In this document: positions 34,510 through 45,900 of the stretch, one piece after another
How the letters are laid out: each line of letters begins with the position of its first letter
Numbering within the stretch: position 1 is the first letter of the stretch
From: Dactylosporangium sp040689395
Lineage (GTDB): Bacteria; Actinomycetota; Actinomycetes; Mycobacteriales; Micromonosporaceae
Direction: 5' to 3'
Assembly: GCF_040689395.1 (NCBI RefSeq)
Contig: NZ_JBFAZX010000003.1
Span: 372,001-436,000, forward strand
Length of the DNA: 64,000 bases
The notes under the pieces: model-generated
The model's input: only the letters and a program-made list of their open reading frames with translations
Database searches by the model: none
What the model was told of the DNA's origin: nothing
Program-made: the position numbers and the translations under genes

Positions 34510-36765
34510 TCAGCCCGGCAGGATCTCGAAGCCGGCCCGCAGCAGGTCGGCGGGCTTGGAGCTGCGCCCGACGAGCAGCTCGAAGCGGCCCGGCTCGACG
34601 ACCCGGCGCCCGTCGGCGGTGACCAGCGAGCACGCCGCCGCCGGCAGTTCGACCTCGACCTCGATCCGCTGCCCGGGCTCGACGGTGACCTGGCGGAACG
34701 CCTTCAGCTCGCGCTCGGCCCAGGTGACGCTGGTGACGAGGTCGCTGACATACACCTGCACGGTCTCGATCGACGGCCGGGCGCCGGTGTTGGCCACCGT
34801 GACCCGGGCCCGCACGGTCCCGCCGACCGGCACCCGGTCGCGCTCGACGCGCAGGTCCGAGTATTCGACCGTGGAATACGACAGGCCCTCGCCGAAGGCG
34901 AACAGCGGCTCCTGGGTCAGATCGGCGTAGCGGTCGCCGTGCTGGCCGCGGATCTGGTTGTAATACACCGGCAGCTGCCCGGCGTGCCGGGCGAACGAGA
35001 TCGGCAGGCGCCCGGCCGGCTCGATGAGCCCCAGCAGCAGCTCGGCGACGGCCCGGCCGCCCTGCATGCCCGGGTTGAACGCCTCGACGATCGCGGCGAC
35101 GCCGTCGGCCGACGGCGGCAGGGTCGACGGCTTGGACTGGATCAGCACGACGATCACCGGCCGGCCGGTGGCGACGAGTGCGTCGAGCAGCGCGTGCTGG
35201 CCGCCCTGCAGCTCCAGCGTCGCCGTCGACTTGCCCTCGCCGGTCAGCGCCACGTTGTCGCCGAGCACCGCCACGACGGCGTCGCTGGCCTCGGCGAGCG
35301 CGACGGCCTCGGCGATCGCGGCCGGGTCGGCGGGCGCGGGCTGGAACAGCGGCGGGCGGGGCTGGCCGTCGGGGAAGTGGCTGCCGGCGGGGTCAGGCTG
35401 CAGGCTGCCGATCTGCGCGCCCGGGGCGTGCGCGACCGTCCAGCCCTGCGGGGCCAGCGCGCGCAGCCCGTCGAGCACGGTCGTGATCGTCTCCCGCGGC
35501 TGCCCGTCCGGCATCCAGTCGACCTGGCCTGAGGCGCCGGCCCAGTCGCCGAGCTGGGCGTGCGGGTCGTCGGCGTTGGGGCCGACGACCGCGATGCGCC
35601 GGGCCGCACCCGACAGCGGCAGCGTGCCATCGTTGCGCAGCAGCACCAGCGAGCGGCGGGTGAGCCGCAGGTTGAGCTCGGCGTGCGGGGCGCTGCCGAT
35701 GACCGCGGCCTGGCGCTGCGGGTCGGCGGCGCGGGGGTTCTCGAACAGGCCCAGCTCGAACTTCAGGCGGAGGATGCGCCGCACGGCCGCGTCGATCTTC
35801 GTCTCGGCGAGGCGGCCCTCGGCGACGGCCTGCTGCGCGGCCTCGAAGAAGACCGGGGTGGTCATGATCAGGTCGTTGCCGGACTCGACCGCGACGACGG
35901 CGGCCTCCACGTCGTCGGCGCAGACCTTCTGCTCCCAGACCATCCGCCCGACGTTGTCCCAGTCGGTGACGAGGGTGCCGGGGAAGCCCCACTCGCGCTT
36001 GAGCACGCCGTCGAGCAGCCAGCGGTTGGCGGTGACCGGGACGCCGTCGATCGCCTGGTATCCGAGCATGAACGTGGCGCAGCCGGCCTGCACCGCGCGC
36101 TCGAACGGCGGCAGGAACCAGGAGCGCAGCTTGCGGGGCGTGAGGTCGGCCTCGCTGGCGTCGCGACCGCCCTGGGTCTCGGAGTAGCCGGCGAAGTGCT
36201 TGGCGGTGGCGAGGACCGCGGTGGTGTCGCCCAGGCCGCCGCCCTGGTATCCCCGGATCATCGCGGCGCCGAACTCCCCGACGAGGTGCGGGTCCTCGCC
36301 GAACGTCTCGTCGACGCGCCCCCAGCGCAGGTCGCGGGCGACGCACAACACCGGCGAGAACGTCCAGTGCAGCCCGGTCGTGGAGATCTCGGTCGCGGTC
36401 GCGCGCGCGGCACGCTCGACCAGCTCCGGGTCCCAGGTGCAGGCCATGCCGAGCTGGGTCGGGAACACGGTCGCGCCCGGCCAGAACGCGTGGCCGTGGA
36501 TGCAGTCGTCGGCCATGAGCAGCGGGATGCGCAGCCGGGTGGCTTCCACCAGGGCCATCGCCTCGCGGATGCGGTCCGGGGAGGCGTGCAGCAGCGAGCC
36601 GGCCGTCCTCTTCAGCACCGCGTCGGCGAGGTCGAGCCGGGCGTCGAGCTGCAGCATCTGGCCGACCTTCTCGACGAGGGTCATTCGCCGGACGAGATCC
36701 TCGACGCGCTCCTCGACCGGCAGGGCCGCGTCCTGGTACGGGAGTCTCTCGGTCACAGTCGTCAC
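34510..36765 (-). CDS. GH3-family beta-glucosidase
   Basis: A 751-residue intracellular GH3 enzyme with no signal peptide. Domain A holds the substrate-binding KHFAGY and the nucleophile D268 in LVTDWDNVG. Domain B (~380-600) has VVGPNAD and AVLGDN. The C-terminal fibronectin-like domain begins after FGEGLSYSTVEYSDL. It should release terminal beta-linked glucose or xylose from oligosaccharides brought into the cell. The gene is divergent from a LacI regulator, with an operator-like palindrome near each start, so induction by its substrate is likely. Confidence 0.94.
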   Translation of the reverse strand: MTTVTERLPYQDAALPVEERVEDLVRRMTLVEKVGQMLQLDARLDLADAVLKRTAGSLLHASPDRIREAMALVEATRLRIPLLMADDCIHGHAFWPGATVFPTQLGMACTWDPELVERAARATATEISTTGLHWTFSPVLCVARDLRWGRVDETFGEDPHLVGEFGAAMIRGYQGGGLGDTTAVLATAKHFAGYSETQGGRDASEADLTPRKLRSWFLPPFERAVQAGCATFMLGYQAIDGVPVTANRWLLDGVLKREWGFPGTLVTDWDNVGRMVWEQKVCADDVEAAVVAVESGNDLIMTTPVFFEAAQQAVAEGRLAETKIDAAVRRILRLKFELGLFENPRAADPQRQAAVIGSAPHAELNLRLTRRSLVLLRNDGTLPLSGAARRIAVVGPNADDPHAQLGDWAGASGQVDWMPDGQPRETITTVLDGLRALAPQGWTVAHAPGAQIGSLQPDPAGSHFPDGQPRPPLFQPAPADPAAIAEAVALAEASDAVVAVLGDNVALTGEGKSTATLELQGGQHALLDALVATGRPVIVVLIQSKPSTLPPSADGVAAIVEAFNPGMQGGRAVAELLLGLIEPAGRLPISFARHAGQLPVYYNQIRGQHGDRYADLTQEPLFAFGEGLSYSTVEYSDLRVERDRVPVGGTVRARVTVANTGARPSIETVQVYVSDLVTSVTWAERELKAFRQVTVEPGQRIEVEVELPAAACSLVTADGRRVVEPGRFELLVGRSSKPADLLRAGFEILPG

Positions 36766-36791
36766 GATCCGTCGTCCTCTGCCAGCTTGCT

Positions 36792-36804
36792 CGAAACTTT
36801 TTCC
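36792..36804. promoter_or_regulatory. imperfect CGAAACTTTTTCC operator-like site near GH3 start
   Basis: This 13-base element matches the perfect palindrome at 36858-36870 in 10 of 13 positions and lies 27 bases before the GH3 ATG. It is a plausible second site for the divergent LacI protein. Confidence 0.4.
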
Positions 36805-36857
36805 GGTGTTTCCGGTTGATAGGGACGTTATTGGTAACCTAGGCTGCTGTCAATGCG

Positions 36858-36870
36858 CGAAACTGTTTCG
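36858..36870. promoter_or_regulatory. perfect palindrome CGAAAC-T-GTTTCG, probable LacI operator
   Basis: The dyad CGAAAC-T-GTTTCG ends 9 bases before the LacI-type gene's ATG and touches its ribosome site. The position fits autorepression. Confidence 0.65.
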
Positions 36871-36879
36871 GGAGGCGGC

Positions 36880-37941
<1,062 letters not shown>

Positions 37942-38081
37942 CCGTCCACCATGAGGACGGCCTGGTCGCGGGTTCGCGGATGCCGCTTTCCGGGATCCCG
38001 CCGCCTGCCCTGAAACCGCCCGGCCGGCCTCCGGACCGGGCATCCTGGAAGGGTGCGGCCGACAGCGACCGAGGAGGAGCG

Positions 38082-38282
38082 ATGCACGCAAACGTCGGAG
38101 ATCGCCTGATCGTCGAGGGCGCTCACGTCGGTGACGCCCGCCGCGAGGGCGTCATCACCCAGGTGCGGCGCGACGACCACACGCCGCCGTACACCGTACG
38201 CTGGCTCGACGGGCACGAGGGCCTGGTCTTCCCGGGCCCGGACGCCCACGTCGTGCCGGCGGAGTCAACCGAGTCCCGCTGA
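38082..38282 (+). CDS. DUF1918 domain protein
   Basis: A 66-residue protein covering the whole DUF1918 domain: MHANVGDRLIVEGAHVGD, then HTPPYTVRWLDGHEGLVFPGPDAHV. The family is small, widespread in actinomycetes and SH3-like; its role is not established. GAGGAGGAGC precedes the ATG. It stands alone between the LacI gene and the convergent desaturase. Confidence 0.9.
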   Translation: MHANVGDRLIVEGAHVGDARREGVITQVRRDDHTPPYTVRWLDGHEGLVFPGPDAHVVPAESTESR

Positions 38283-38326
38283 CCGCCGTCGGGGGGGTGC
38301 GCCGGCGCCAGGTCGGGGCCGGACAA

Positions 38327-38350
38327 CGCCGGGCGCGTCTGCGCCCGGCG
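38327..38350. terminator. GC-rich hairpin between convergent genes
   Basis: CGCCGGGCGC (38327-38336) pairs perfectly with GCGCCCGGCG (38341-38350) across a GTCT loop, between the ends of the DUF1918 and desaturase genes. Confidence 0.65.
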
Positions 38351-38413
38351 GGCCCTCGTGACGGGTGCGGCGGGTGGCCTCGGCGTGCGCGCCACCTGAC
38401 CGGCGGGCCGCGG

Positions 38414-39334
38414 CTACGTGGGAATGGCGGTGATGCGGGCCAGGCGCTGCGGGGTCGGCCAGCGCACGTTCCAGGCCCAGCCGGCCTTCTCGAACAGCCA
38501 GATGACGCGGGCCGAGACGTCGACCTGGCCGGGCAGCACGCCGTGGCGGGCGCAGGTCGGGTCGGCGTGGTGCAGGTTGTGCCACGACTCGCCCATGCTC
38601 AGCAGGGCGAGCGGCCAGAAGTTCGCGGAGCGGTCGCGGGCGGCGAACGGGCGCTCGCCGATCATGTGGCACACGGAGTTCACCGACCAGGTCACGTGGT
38701 GCAGGGCGGTGACGCGGACGAGGCCGGCCCAGAAGAAGGCCGTCACCGCGCCCTGCCAGCTCCAGCTGATGAGGCCGCCGAGCAGGGCCGGTGCGGCGAG
38801 GGTGACGATCGTGAGCGGGCCGAACAGCCGGTGCACGAGGCGGATGTCGCGGTCGGCCAGCAGGTCGGGGGCGAAGCGCTCCTGGTTGGTCAGGTCGCGC
38901 TCGAGCACCCAGCCCAGGTGCGCGTGCCAGAAGCCGCGCACCAGCGCCCCGGGGGAGGTGCCGAACAGCCACGGCGAGTGCGGGTCGCCCTCCTTGTCGG
39001 AGAAGGCGTGGTGGCGGCGGTGGTCGGCGACCCAGTGCAGGATCGGGCCCTGTACCGACATGCTGCCAACGATGGCCAGGCCGATGCGCAGGGCGCGCTT
39101 GGCCTTGAAGGCGCCGTGCGTGAAGTACCGATGGAAACCCACCGTCGTGCCGAGACACGTCACGGTGTAGAAGGCCGCGGCCAGGATGACGTCCAGCCAG
39201 GCCAGCCCCCAGCCCCAGGCGAGCGGGACCGCCGCGAGCAGCGCCAGGAACGGGATGATGACGAACGCGTAGACCGCGACGTGCGCCGGGATGGGGCGCT
39301 TGCGGCCGAGGAGGGGCTTCACCGCCGTGGTCAT
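38414..39334 (-). CDS. acyl-CoA delta-9 desaturase
   Basis: A ~306-residue membrane desaturase with the three diiron histidine boxes: HRYFTH, HRRHHAF and HNLHHAD, plus four hydrophobic spans. This set is typical of stearoyl-CoA 9-desaturases, which put a cis double bond into C16/C18 chains using a ferredoxin or rubredoxin-type donor. ATG 39334 gives a normal N-terminus; ATG 39358 is possible. No partner reductase lies next to it. Confidence 0.93.
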   Translation of the reverse strand: MTTAVKPLLGRKRPIPAHVAVYAFVIIPFLALLAAVPLAWGWGLAWLDVILAAAFYTVTCLGTTVGFHRYFTHGAFKAKRALRIGLAIVGSMSVQGPILHWVADHRRHHAFSDKEGDPHSPWLFGTSPGALVRGFWHAHLGWVLERDLTNQERFAPDLLADRDIRLVHRLFGPLTIVTLAAPALLGGLISWSWQGAVTAFFWAGLVRVTALHHVTWSVNSVCHMIGERPFAARDRSANFWPLALLSMGESWHNLHHADPTCARHGVLPGQVDVSARVIWLFEKAGWAWNVRWPTPQRLARITAIPT

Positions 39335-39682
39335 GCGCGGACCGTAGCCGCCGGTCATGGCTGGTACCCCGCGAACAGGATGCCAGCCCACGACGCTCAG
39401 GTGACGTGATTGGCGCGTTCCCGCCACGGTGTGATCGACATCGCGTACCTCACGCTCCGCTGCTCGATGCTCTGCGCATTCACTGAGTGCCCGCCTCGAC
39501 CGGCCGGGACGCGGCGTCCGGCAAGCCGTCGGTGTCGTGGCGAGCGGGGTCGTCCCCAGGCCCTAACGTACTGACTAGGCTTGTCAGGGGACCGCCAGAG
39601 ACGCCGGTCACGTTCCGGAATCGTTGCTGCGCGTTCCGGTTGACTCGTAATGTCACGGCGGAGTCCGACGGAGAGGCATCCC
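39335..39682. other. 348-bp intergenic region, promoters only
   Basis: Divergent spacer between the desaturase and the dehydrogenase gene. I see no coding frame, RNA gene or repeat. It must hold both promoters; a TTGACT at about 39638-39643 and a TAGGCT at about 39577 are candidate elements, neither with a convincing partner box. Confidence 0.5.
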
Positions 39683-41185
39683 ATGTCCAGCGACACGGTC
39701 CTGCAGGAATCCGACAACCGGCACGCCCCGCCGGCGACGGTGGTCATCTTCGGCGCCTCCGGAGACCTGACGCGCCGCAAGCTGATCCCCGCGATCGAGA
39801 GCCTGGCCCGGCACGGCCGGCTCACCGAGCGGTTCGCGGTCGTTGGCGTGGCCCGCACCCCCATGGACGACGAGCGGTTCATCCACAACGTGCTGGGCGA
39901 CCGTGGACTGTCCGGCATGCCGCAGCTGACCGGTGGGGTGCGCTACATCGCCGGCGGCTACGACGATCCCGAGACCTACAAGAACCTGTCGGTGCTGCTC
40001 GACGAGCTCGACGAGCAGCGCGGCACCGCCGGCAACCGGGTGTTCTACCTGTCCACCCCGGCCGAGGCGTTCCCGCTGGTCATCAACGGCCTCGCCGGCG
40101 CCGGCCTGCACCAGGCCCGGGACGGCTCGTTCGCCCGGCTGGTCATCGAGAAGCCGTATGGGCACGACGAGGGCAGCGCCAGGCAGCTCGACCAGACCGT
40201 GCACGCCGCCTTCGAGGAGTCGCAGGTCTTCCGCATCGACCACTACCTGGGCAAGGACACCGTCCAGAACGTGCTCGCGCTGCGCTTCGCCAACGCGATC
40301 TTCCAGCCGATCTGGAACCGCACCTGGGTCGACCACGTGCAGATCACCGTGGCCGAGACCCTGGGCGTCGGCACCCGCGGCAGCTTCTACGAGCACGCCG
40401 GCGCGATGCGCGACATCGTGCAGAACCACGTGCTGCAGGTGCTCGCCCTGGCCCTCATGGAGCCCCCGGCGTCGTTCTCCGCCGAGGCGGTGCGCAACGA
40501 GAAGGTGAAGCTGCTGCAGGCGATCCGCCTGCCCCGGGGCCGCGACATCGACGACATCGCGGTACGCGGGCAGTACACCCGTGGCGGCACCCGCGAGGAA
40601 CTCATGCCCGGCTACCGTGAGGAGCCCGGTGTCGACCCGCTCTCGCGCACCGAGACCTACGCGGCCCTGCGTCTCGACGTGGACAACTGGCGCTGGGCGG
40701 GCGTGCCCTTCTACGTGCGCACCGGCAAGCGGCTGCCCAGCCGTGTCACCGAGGTGGCGCTGCAGTTCCAGCGCCCGCCGCACCTGCCGATCCCCGACTC
40801 GCAACTGACCGAGCTGCAGCCGGACGCCCTGATCCTGCGCATCCAGCCGGACGAGGGCATCGCGCTGCGCTTCGGCGCGAAGGTCCCCGGCCACTCGTTC
40901 CGGGTCCGCTCGGCGAGCATGGACTTCTCATACGACAAGACGTTCCGCGAGGAGTCCCCGGAGGCGTATGAGCGCCTGCTGCTCGACGCGCTGATCGGCG
41001 ACACGACCCTGTTCATCCGCTCCGACGAGGTCGAGCAGTGCTGGCGGATCGTCGATCCGATCATCGAGCGCTGGGCCGAGGACACGAGCCCGATCCCGAC
41101 GTACGAGGCCGCTTCCTGGGGCCCGACGGATGCCAACCGGCTGATCGAGCGCAGCGGCCGCGCCTGGCGCAACACGGTGGCCTGA
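39683..41185 (+). CDS. zwf: glucose-6-phosphate 1-dehydrogenase
   Basis: A 500-residue enzyme of the oxidative pentose phosphate pathway, converting glucose 6-phosphate to 6-phosphogluconolactone. The nucleotide-binding GASGDLTRRKL is at ~24-34, the substrate/catalytic FRIDHYLGKD near 185, and EKPYGHD before it. The length is normal. It stands alone, not in the usual tal-zwf-opcA-pgl operon, so it may be a second copy. ATG 39683 has GGAGAGG upstream. Confidence 0.96.
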   Translation: MSSDTVLQESDNRHAPPATVVIFGASGDLTRRKLIPAIESLARHGRLTERFAVVGVARTPMDDERFIHNVLGDRGLSGMPQLTGGVRYIAGGYDDPETYKNLSVLLDELDEQRGTAGNRVFYLSTPAEAFPLVINGLAGAGLHQARDGSFARLVIEKPYGHDEGSARQLDQTVHAAFEESQVFRIDHYLGKDTVQNVLALRFANAIFQPIWNRTWVDHVQITVAETLGVGTRGSFYEHAGAMRDIVQNHVLQVLALALMEPPASFSAEAVRNEKVKLLQAIRLPRGRDIDDIAVRGQYTRGGTREELMPGYREEPGVDPLSRTETYAALRLDVDNWRWAGVPFYVRTGKRLPSRVTEVALQFQRPPHLPIPDSQLTELQPDALILRIQPDEGIALRFGAKVPGHSFRVRSASMDFSYDKTFREESPEAYERLLLDALIGDTTLFIRSDEVEQCWRIVDPIIERWAEDTSPIPTYEAASWGPTDANRLIERSGRAWRNTVA

Positions 41186-41293
41186 CCCGGCCTGTTTCCC
41201 CGCGACCTCCTTCGACGCCTCACATTCGCCGCCGCGGCCAGGCGGGTCACCGCCTCGGCCGCGGCGCGGGAGTCGTCGGCGGCGTGCGGCGGG

Positions 41294-41677
41294 TCAGTCC
41301 CAGCGGGTGGCGTTGGCCTCGGACAGGGTGCCGGGGCGGTCCAGGACGACGCAGAAGTTCAGGCCGGCCGGATCGCGCATGACCTGCCAGTTCTCGGCGC
41401 GCTCCAGGCTGGTGGCGCCCAGCGCCTCCAGGCGGGCGACCTCCGCGTCCAGGTCGTCGGTGTGGAAGTCGAGGTGGATGCGGGCGGGGCCATCGCCGAG
41501 TTGCTGGACCAGCAGCAGCATGTCGTGGTTGGGCAGCTTCGCGCCGTTGAACTCCGGATACTTCGCCATGACCGGGAGGTCGGCGCCGGCCGCGTCCGAC
41601 CAGAAGGCCACCGCGGCGGCGTGGTCGGGGCGCGGGGCGTCGATGACGATCGTGTACAGCCTGCTGAAGTGAGCCAC
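41294..41677 (-). CDS. VOC/glyoxalase-fold family protein
   Basis: A 127-residue protein with two beta-alpha-beta-beta-beta modules: HFSRLYTIVIDAPRPDHAAAVAFWSDAAG, IHLDFHTDDLDAEVARLEALGA and MRDPAGLNFCVVLD. Potential metal ligands (His and Glu/Asp) sit at the usual strands, but whether it is an enzyme or a drug-binding protein cannot be told. The GTG at 41677 is the first start that gives the full fold. Confidence 0.87.
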   Translation of the reverse strand: MAHFSRLYTIVIDAPRPDHAAAVAFWSDAAGADLPVMAKYPEFNGAKLPNHDMLLLVQQLGDGPARIHLDFHTDDLDAEVARLEALGATSLERAENWQVMRDPAGLNFCVVLDRPGTLSEANATRWD

Positions 41678-41792
41678 GCACAGCAGTATGCGGCGGCAGA
41701 AGTCATCGAAAGCCCGCACGCGTCGAGCGGCCGGGTGCCCGGGCACACCGCGCCGCCGCCCTGGCGACAGCGGCCGCCGGCCCGCTTCGGCG

Positions 41793-41808
41793 GTAAGAAT
41801 TCCGTAAC
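41793..41808 (+). promoter_or_regulatory. SARP-type box GTAAG-N6-GTAAC before serine hydrolase
   Basis: GTAAG (41793-41797) and GTAAC (41804-41808) repeat at an 11-bp step, the spacing that SARP proteins recognise. The second copy lies where a -35 box would be, about 48 bases before the serine hydrolase ATG. Equivalent boxes occur at 46330 and 49386. Confidence 0.65.
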
Positions 41809-41855
41809 GCCGGCGCAGAGCATAGGCACAAATGGCCTTTCCGAGCGGAGGGAAC

Positions 41856-42977
41856 ATGCGTGACATGCAGCAAGAGGTGACCGAGGCCATCCAGCAGATC
41901 GTCGCGTCCGGCCAGGAACGCGGGCTCCAGGTGGCGGTCTACCGGCACGGCGAACGAATCGTCGACGCGACCGCGGGCTACGCGGACACCGGTCGGCCCG
42001 TCACCTCTGACACGCTGTTCCACGTGACTTCGACCGGGAAGGGGCTCACGTCGACGGTCGTCCACGTTCTCGTGAAGGCCGGCGCGCTCAGCTACGACAC
42101 ACCACTCGTCGACCTGTGGCCGGAGTTCGCGGCCAACGGCAAGGACCGCACGACGGTCCGCGACGTGTTGACCCATTCGGCCGGTGTGCCGGCCGTGCCC
42201 GCGGATACGAGGCCGGAAGACCTCTGCGACTGGGACGAGATGTGTGGACGGATCGCCGGGGCGACGCCGTGGTGGGAGCCCGGGACGCAGACGGGCTACC
42301 ACCCCCAGTCGTATGGTTACCTGCTCGGCGAGCTCGTCCGCCGGGCGACCGGGCAGAGCATCTCCACACAGATGCGGGAGCGTGTCGCCGGCCCGCTCGG
42401 GGTCGTTGACGAGTTGTACTTCGCGGTACCGCCGAATGAGCTCGGGCGGGTGGCTCGGCACGAGCAGGCCGACGGCGAGCACCTGACCGCGGAGATGGCG
42501 GCGGCGATGGCCGAGTCCGTCCCGTTCTTCCGCGTCCTCGACGGCTGGACAGCGGCGCCGCCGCATGCGATGCCCGACGCCGGCTACTGCAACCGGGTCG
42601 ACGTGCTCACTTCCGAGATTCCTGCGGGCGGTGTGATGTCGGCACGTGCCATCGCTCGCATGTACGCGGCGTTGATCGGGCCTGTCGACGGCGTACGGCT
42701 GATCCCGCAAGACCAGTTCGCGCAGGTCAGTGCCGTCGAGGTGGGCGGAGTCGACGCGGTGCTCGGTTTCCCCGTCAAGCGGGGCCTCGGCTACGACGTC
42801 GGCTTCCAAGGCCCGCTCGACAGCCCCGCTCTCTTCGGTATGGCCGGCAGCGGTGGTACCGCCGCTTTCGCCGACCCGACCACGGGCATCGCGGTCGCCG
42901 TCGCGAAGAACCGGGTGACGGCCGGCGACTACACGTCATTTCTGGCGATCAGCGCCATTGTGGCGCGATATATCTGA
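41856..42977 (+). CDS. serine hydrolase, beta-lactamase class C/esterase type
   Basis: A 373-residue protein of the class C beta-lactamase fold. The nucleophile motif S59-T60-G61-K62 lies in FHVTSTGKGLTS, the Tyr of YHPQSYGYLLGEL serves as base, and a glycine-rich GMAGSGGTAAF replaces the KTG box. Such enzymes are usually esterases or DD-peptidase-like. No signal peptide is present, so it acts in the cytoplasm. GGAGGGAAC precedes ATG 41856. Its promoter carries a SARP-type box and the SARP gene is the convergent neighbour. A collapsed relative lies at 49463. Confidence 0.9.
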   Translation: MRDMQQEVTEAIQQIVASGQERGLQVAVYRHGERIVDATAGYADTGRPVTSDTLFHVTSTGKGLTSTVVHVLVKAGALSYDTPLVDLWPEFAANGKDRTTVRDVLTHSAGVPAVPADTRPEDLCDWDEMCGRIAGATPWWEPGTQTGYHPQSYGYLLGELVRRATGQSISTQMRERVAGPLGVVDELYFAVPPNELGRVARHEQADGEHLTAEMAAAMAESVPFFRVLDGWTAAPPHAMPDAGYCNRVDVLTSEIPAGGVMSARAIARMYAALIGPVDGVRLIPQDQFAQVSAVEVGGVDAVLGFPVKRGLGYDVGFQGPLDSPALFGMAGSGGTAAFADPTTGIAVAVAKNRVTAGDYTSFLAISAIVARYI

Positions 42978-42993
42978 GATCGGGCTCAGATAT
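42970..42993. terminator. hairpin containing both convergent stop codons
   Basis: ATATCTGAG (42970-42978) and its exact complement CTCAGATAT (42985-42993) flank a 6-base loop. Each arm holds a stop codon: TGA of the serine hydrolase, and on the other strand TGA of the SARP gene. It probably ends transcription from both sides. Confidence 0.65.
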
Positions 42994-45900
42994 GGGCGTC
43001 GGGTGCCAGCTCGAGTCCCCGTTCGAAGCCGGCGTCGAAGGCCCCTCCCAGGGCGCCGCGGGCGGCGGTCGCGATGCGCTCGAGGTCCTCCCGCTCGGTG
43101 GCGGTGACGGGCTTGCCGATCGGCTCGCGGGCGGCCGTGGCGGCGCCGAGCAGCGTCGCGGCGGCGTGGTGGTCTCCGCCGGCGCAGGCCGTGCTGGCCA
43201 GGCCTGTCAGGGCGGCCGCGATGTCGCGGGCGGCGCCGAGGTTGCGTGCGATCCGCAGGGCTTCGCGGTGGTGTTCCGCCGCCGTGGTCAGATCGTCGCG
43301 AAGCTCGGCGATGTGGCCCAGCTCGACGAGGACGCTGGGGACGTAGAGGGGTTGGCCCGCCTCGGCGTCACGGTCGGCCGCGGCGTCGAGCAGCGAGCGG
43401 AGGTGTGTCGTGGCGCTGTCGTAGTCGCCGGTGCGTCGGGCTGTCCAGGCCAGACCCATGGTCGCGAAGAGAGCGAGCAGGGGTGCTCCCTGTTGCTCGG
43501 CGAGTGCCAGAGCTTCGCTGCTGTGGGCCCGGGCCTGCGGGTAGTCACCGCGTTCCATGGCGATCCAGCCCAGCCAGCCGAGGTGGCCGGCGACGTCGGC
43601 CCAGAGGCCGAGTTCGCGGGCGATGCCGAGTCCTTCGGTGTGCAGCGCGACAGCGGTGTCGTGGTCACCTCCCAGGCCGGCGTAGGCCCCGAGCCACTCG
43701 GTGGCCTGCAGCACCCCCCAGCGGTCACCGATCCGGCGGAAGAGCGCGGCGGCGTGGGTGCCGTCGCGGGCGACCGTCTCGGCGTCGCCGCGGATGTAGG
43801 CGAGTTTGGCCAGCAGCGTGAGGGTCGCGGCCGTACCCCACATGTCGTTGCTTTTGTCGAACCGGGACAGGGTGTCGTGCAGCAGGGTCTCGGTCGCGGT
43901 GACGTCGCCGAGGTCGATCTCGGCGTAGCCGAGGAACCACGCGGCGCGCGCGTAGGCGTCGTCGTCGGCGATCTCGTCGAACTCGTGCAGCGCCGCTTCG
44001 TGGCGGGCAGGCCAATCGCTCACGTCACCGAGCAGGAAGGCGAAGCCGGTCTCCCACGCGATGGCCGTCGCCCGCGCCGAGGCGCGGTTCGGTCCGGTGC
44101 CGACGGCCAGCGCGGCGCGCAGCGCACGGTGGGCCTCGCCGAGGCGGCCTCGCAGGAACCAGTACCAGGCGAGCCCGTTGACGAGTCGCACAGCGGCCTC
44201 GCCGGTCCGCTCGCGGATGGCGAAATCCAGGGCGGTGCGCAGGTTGGCCGCCTCGGCGTCGAGGATGTGCAGCCAGTGTGCCTGGTCAGGTCCCCGCACC
44301 AGGAGTTCGGCCTTCTCCGCCAGCACGATGTAGTAGCGAAGGTGGCGCTGCCGGGTCGGGCCGAGGTCGTCGGTTTCGCGGAGGCGGTCGAGGCAGTACG
44401 CGGCGACGGACTCCAGCAGCCGGTAGCGGGGCGCGTCGGTGTTGCGTTCGACGCGCACCACCAACGACCGGTCGACGAGGCGGGCGAGCAGATCCGGCAC
44501 GTCCTGCGGGCCGATGTCGGCGGCGGCGCAGATCGCTTCGGCGGCATCGAGTGTGCAGCCGTCGGCATGCACGGCGAGGCGGCGCAGGACGATGCGTTCG
44601 GGTGCGGTCAGCAGCCGCCAGCTCCAGTCGATGGTCGCGGTCAGGGTCTGGTGGCGGGGCTGGCCGCCGCGGTGTCCCGGCGCCAGCAGGCGGAACCTGT
44701 CGTCGAGGCCGGCCACGAGTCGTTGGATGCCCAGACCGCGCACCCGGGTCGCGGCAAGCTCGAGCGCCAGTGGGAGGCCGTCAAGGCGCCGGCAGAGGGC
44801 GGCGACCAGGCCGGAGTTGGACGGGTCGAGGATGAACCCCTTGTTGGCGGCCGCGGCGCGGGCCACGAACAGTCGCACCGCGCTTGAGCCTCCCGGGTCG
44901 TCGGCGAGCGCCGGCAGGTCCAGCGGCGGCACCGGCCAGACGACTTCGCCGGGCACGTTGAGCGGCTCACGGCTGGTGGCGAGGACCACGAGATCCGGCG
45001 CCGCGTGCAGCAGCCGGGTCGCCACGGCGGCGGCGTCGGTGATGAGGTGCTCGCAGTTGTCGAGCACGAGCAGCATCCGGCGGGGCCGCAGCGCGGCGGC
45101 GAGCCGGTCGACGGGAGGTGCGGTCCCGGCCGCGGTGTCTCGAAGGCCCAGCGTGGTGATCACCGTGTCGACGACCGCGTCTTCGCCCTCGTCGACGGCG
45201 GCGAGCTCGACCAGCCAGGCCCCATCGGGGAAGGACGGCTGCGCGCGACGGGCCGCCTCCAGCGCCAGCCGGGTCTTGCCAACGCCGCCGGGACCGGTCA
45301 GCGCGACCAGCCGGTTGGCGTGCACCAGGTCGGTGACCTCGGTGACGGCCTCGTCGCGGCCGAACAGATCGGTGACCGGCGTGGGAAGGTTGCTCGTCGG
45401 CTGCGGTGCCGGTGGTGCCGCCGGTGCGTCGAGCGCCGGATCCTGAGCCAGCACCGCCCGATGGAGCGCCGCGATCTCGGGTCCTGGTTCGACTCCGAGC
45501 TCCTCGACCAGCTGAGATCGCAGTTCCGCGTATGTCTCGAGTGCCTCGGTCTGCCGACCGGAGCGGTAGAGGGCCAGCATGCGCAGACCACGAGTCCGCT
45601 CGCGCAGCGGGTTCTCGCTCACCACGTCGGCCAGGGAGTCGGCGACCGCGGTGTGCCGGCTCAGCGCGAGCAACGCCTCGGCTCGGTCGTCGAGCGCGCT
45701 CAGCCGCTGTTCCTCCAGGCGGGCCACCGCGACCTCGGCGAACGCCTCGTCGCGGTGGTCGGCGTAGGCGGGCCCGCGCCAGAGCGCGAGTGCGTCGTTG
45801 AGCAGGACGGCCCGGGCGTCCGCCCGCGGCTCGTCGGCTGCCCTGGTGAGCAGGGCGGCGAACTCGGTCGCGTCGAGCGAGCGGGCGTGCAGCGTGAACC

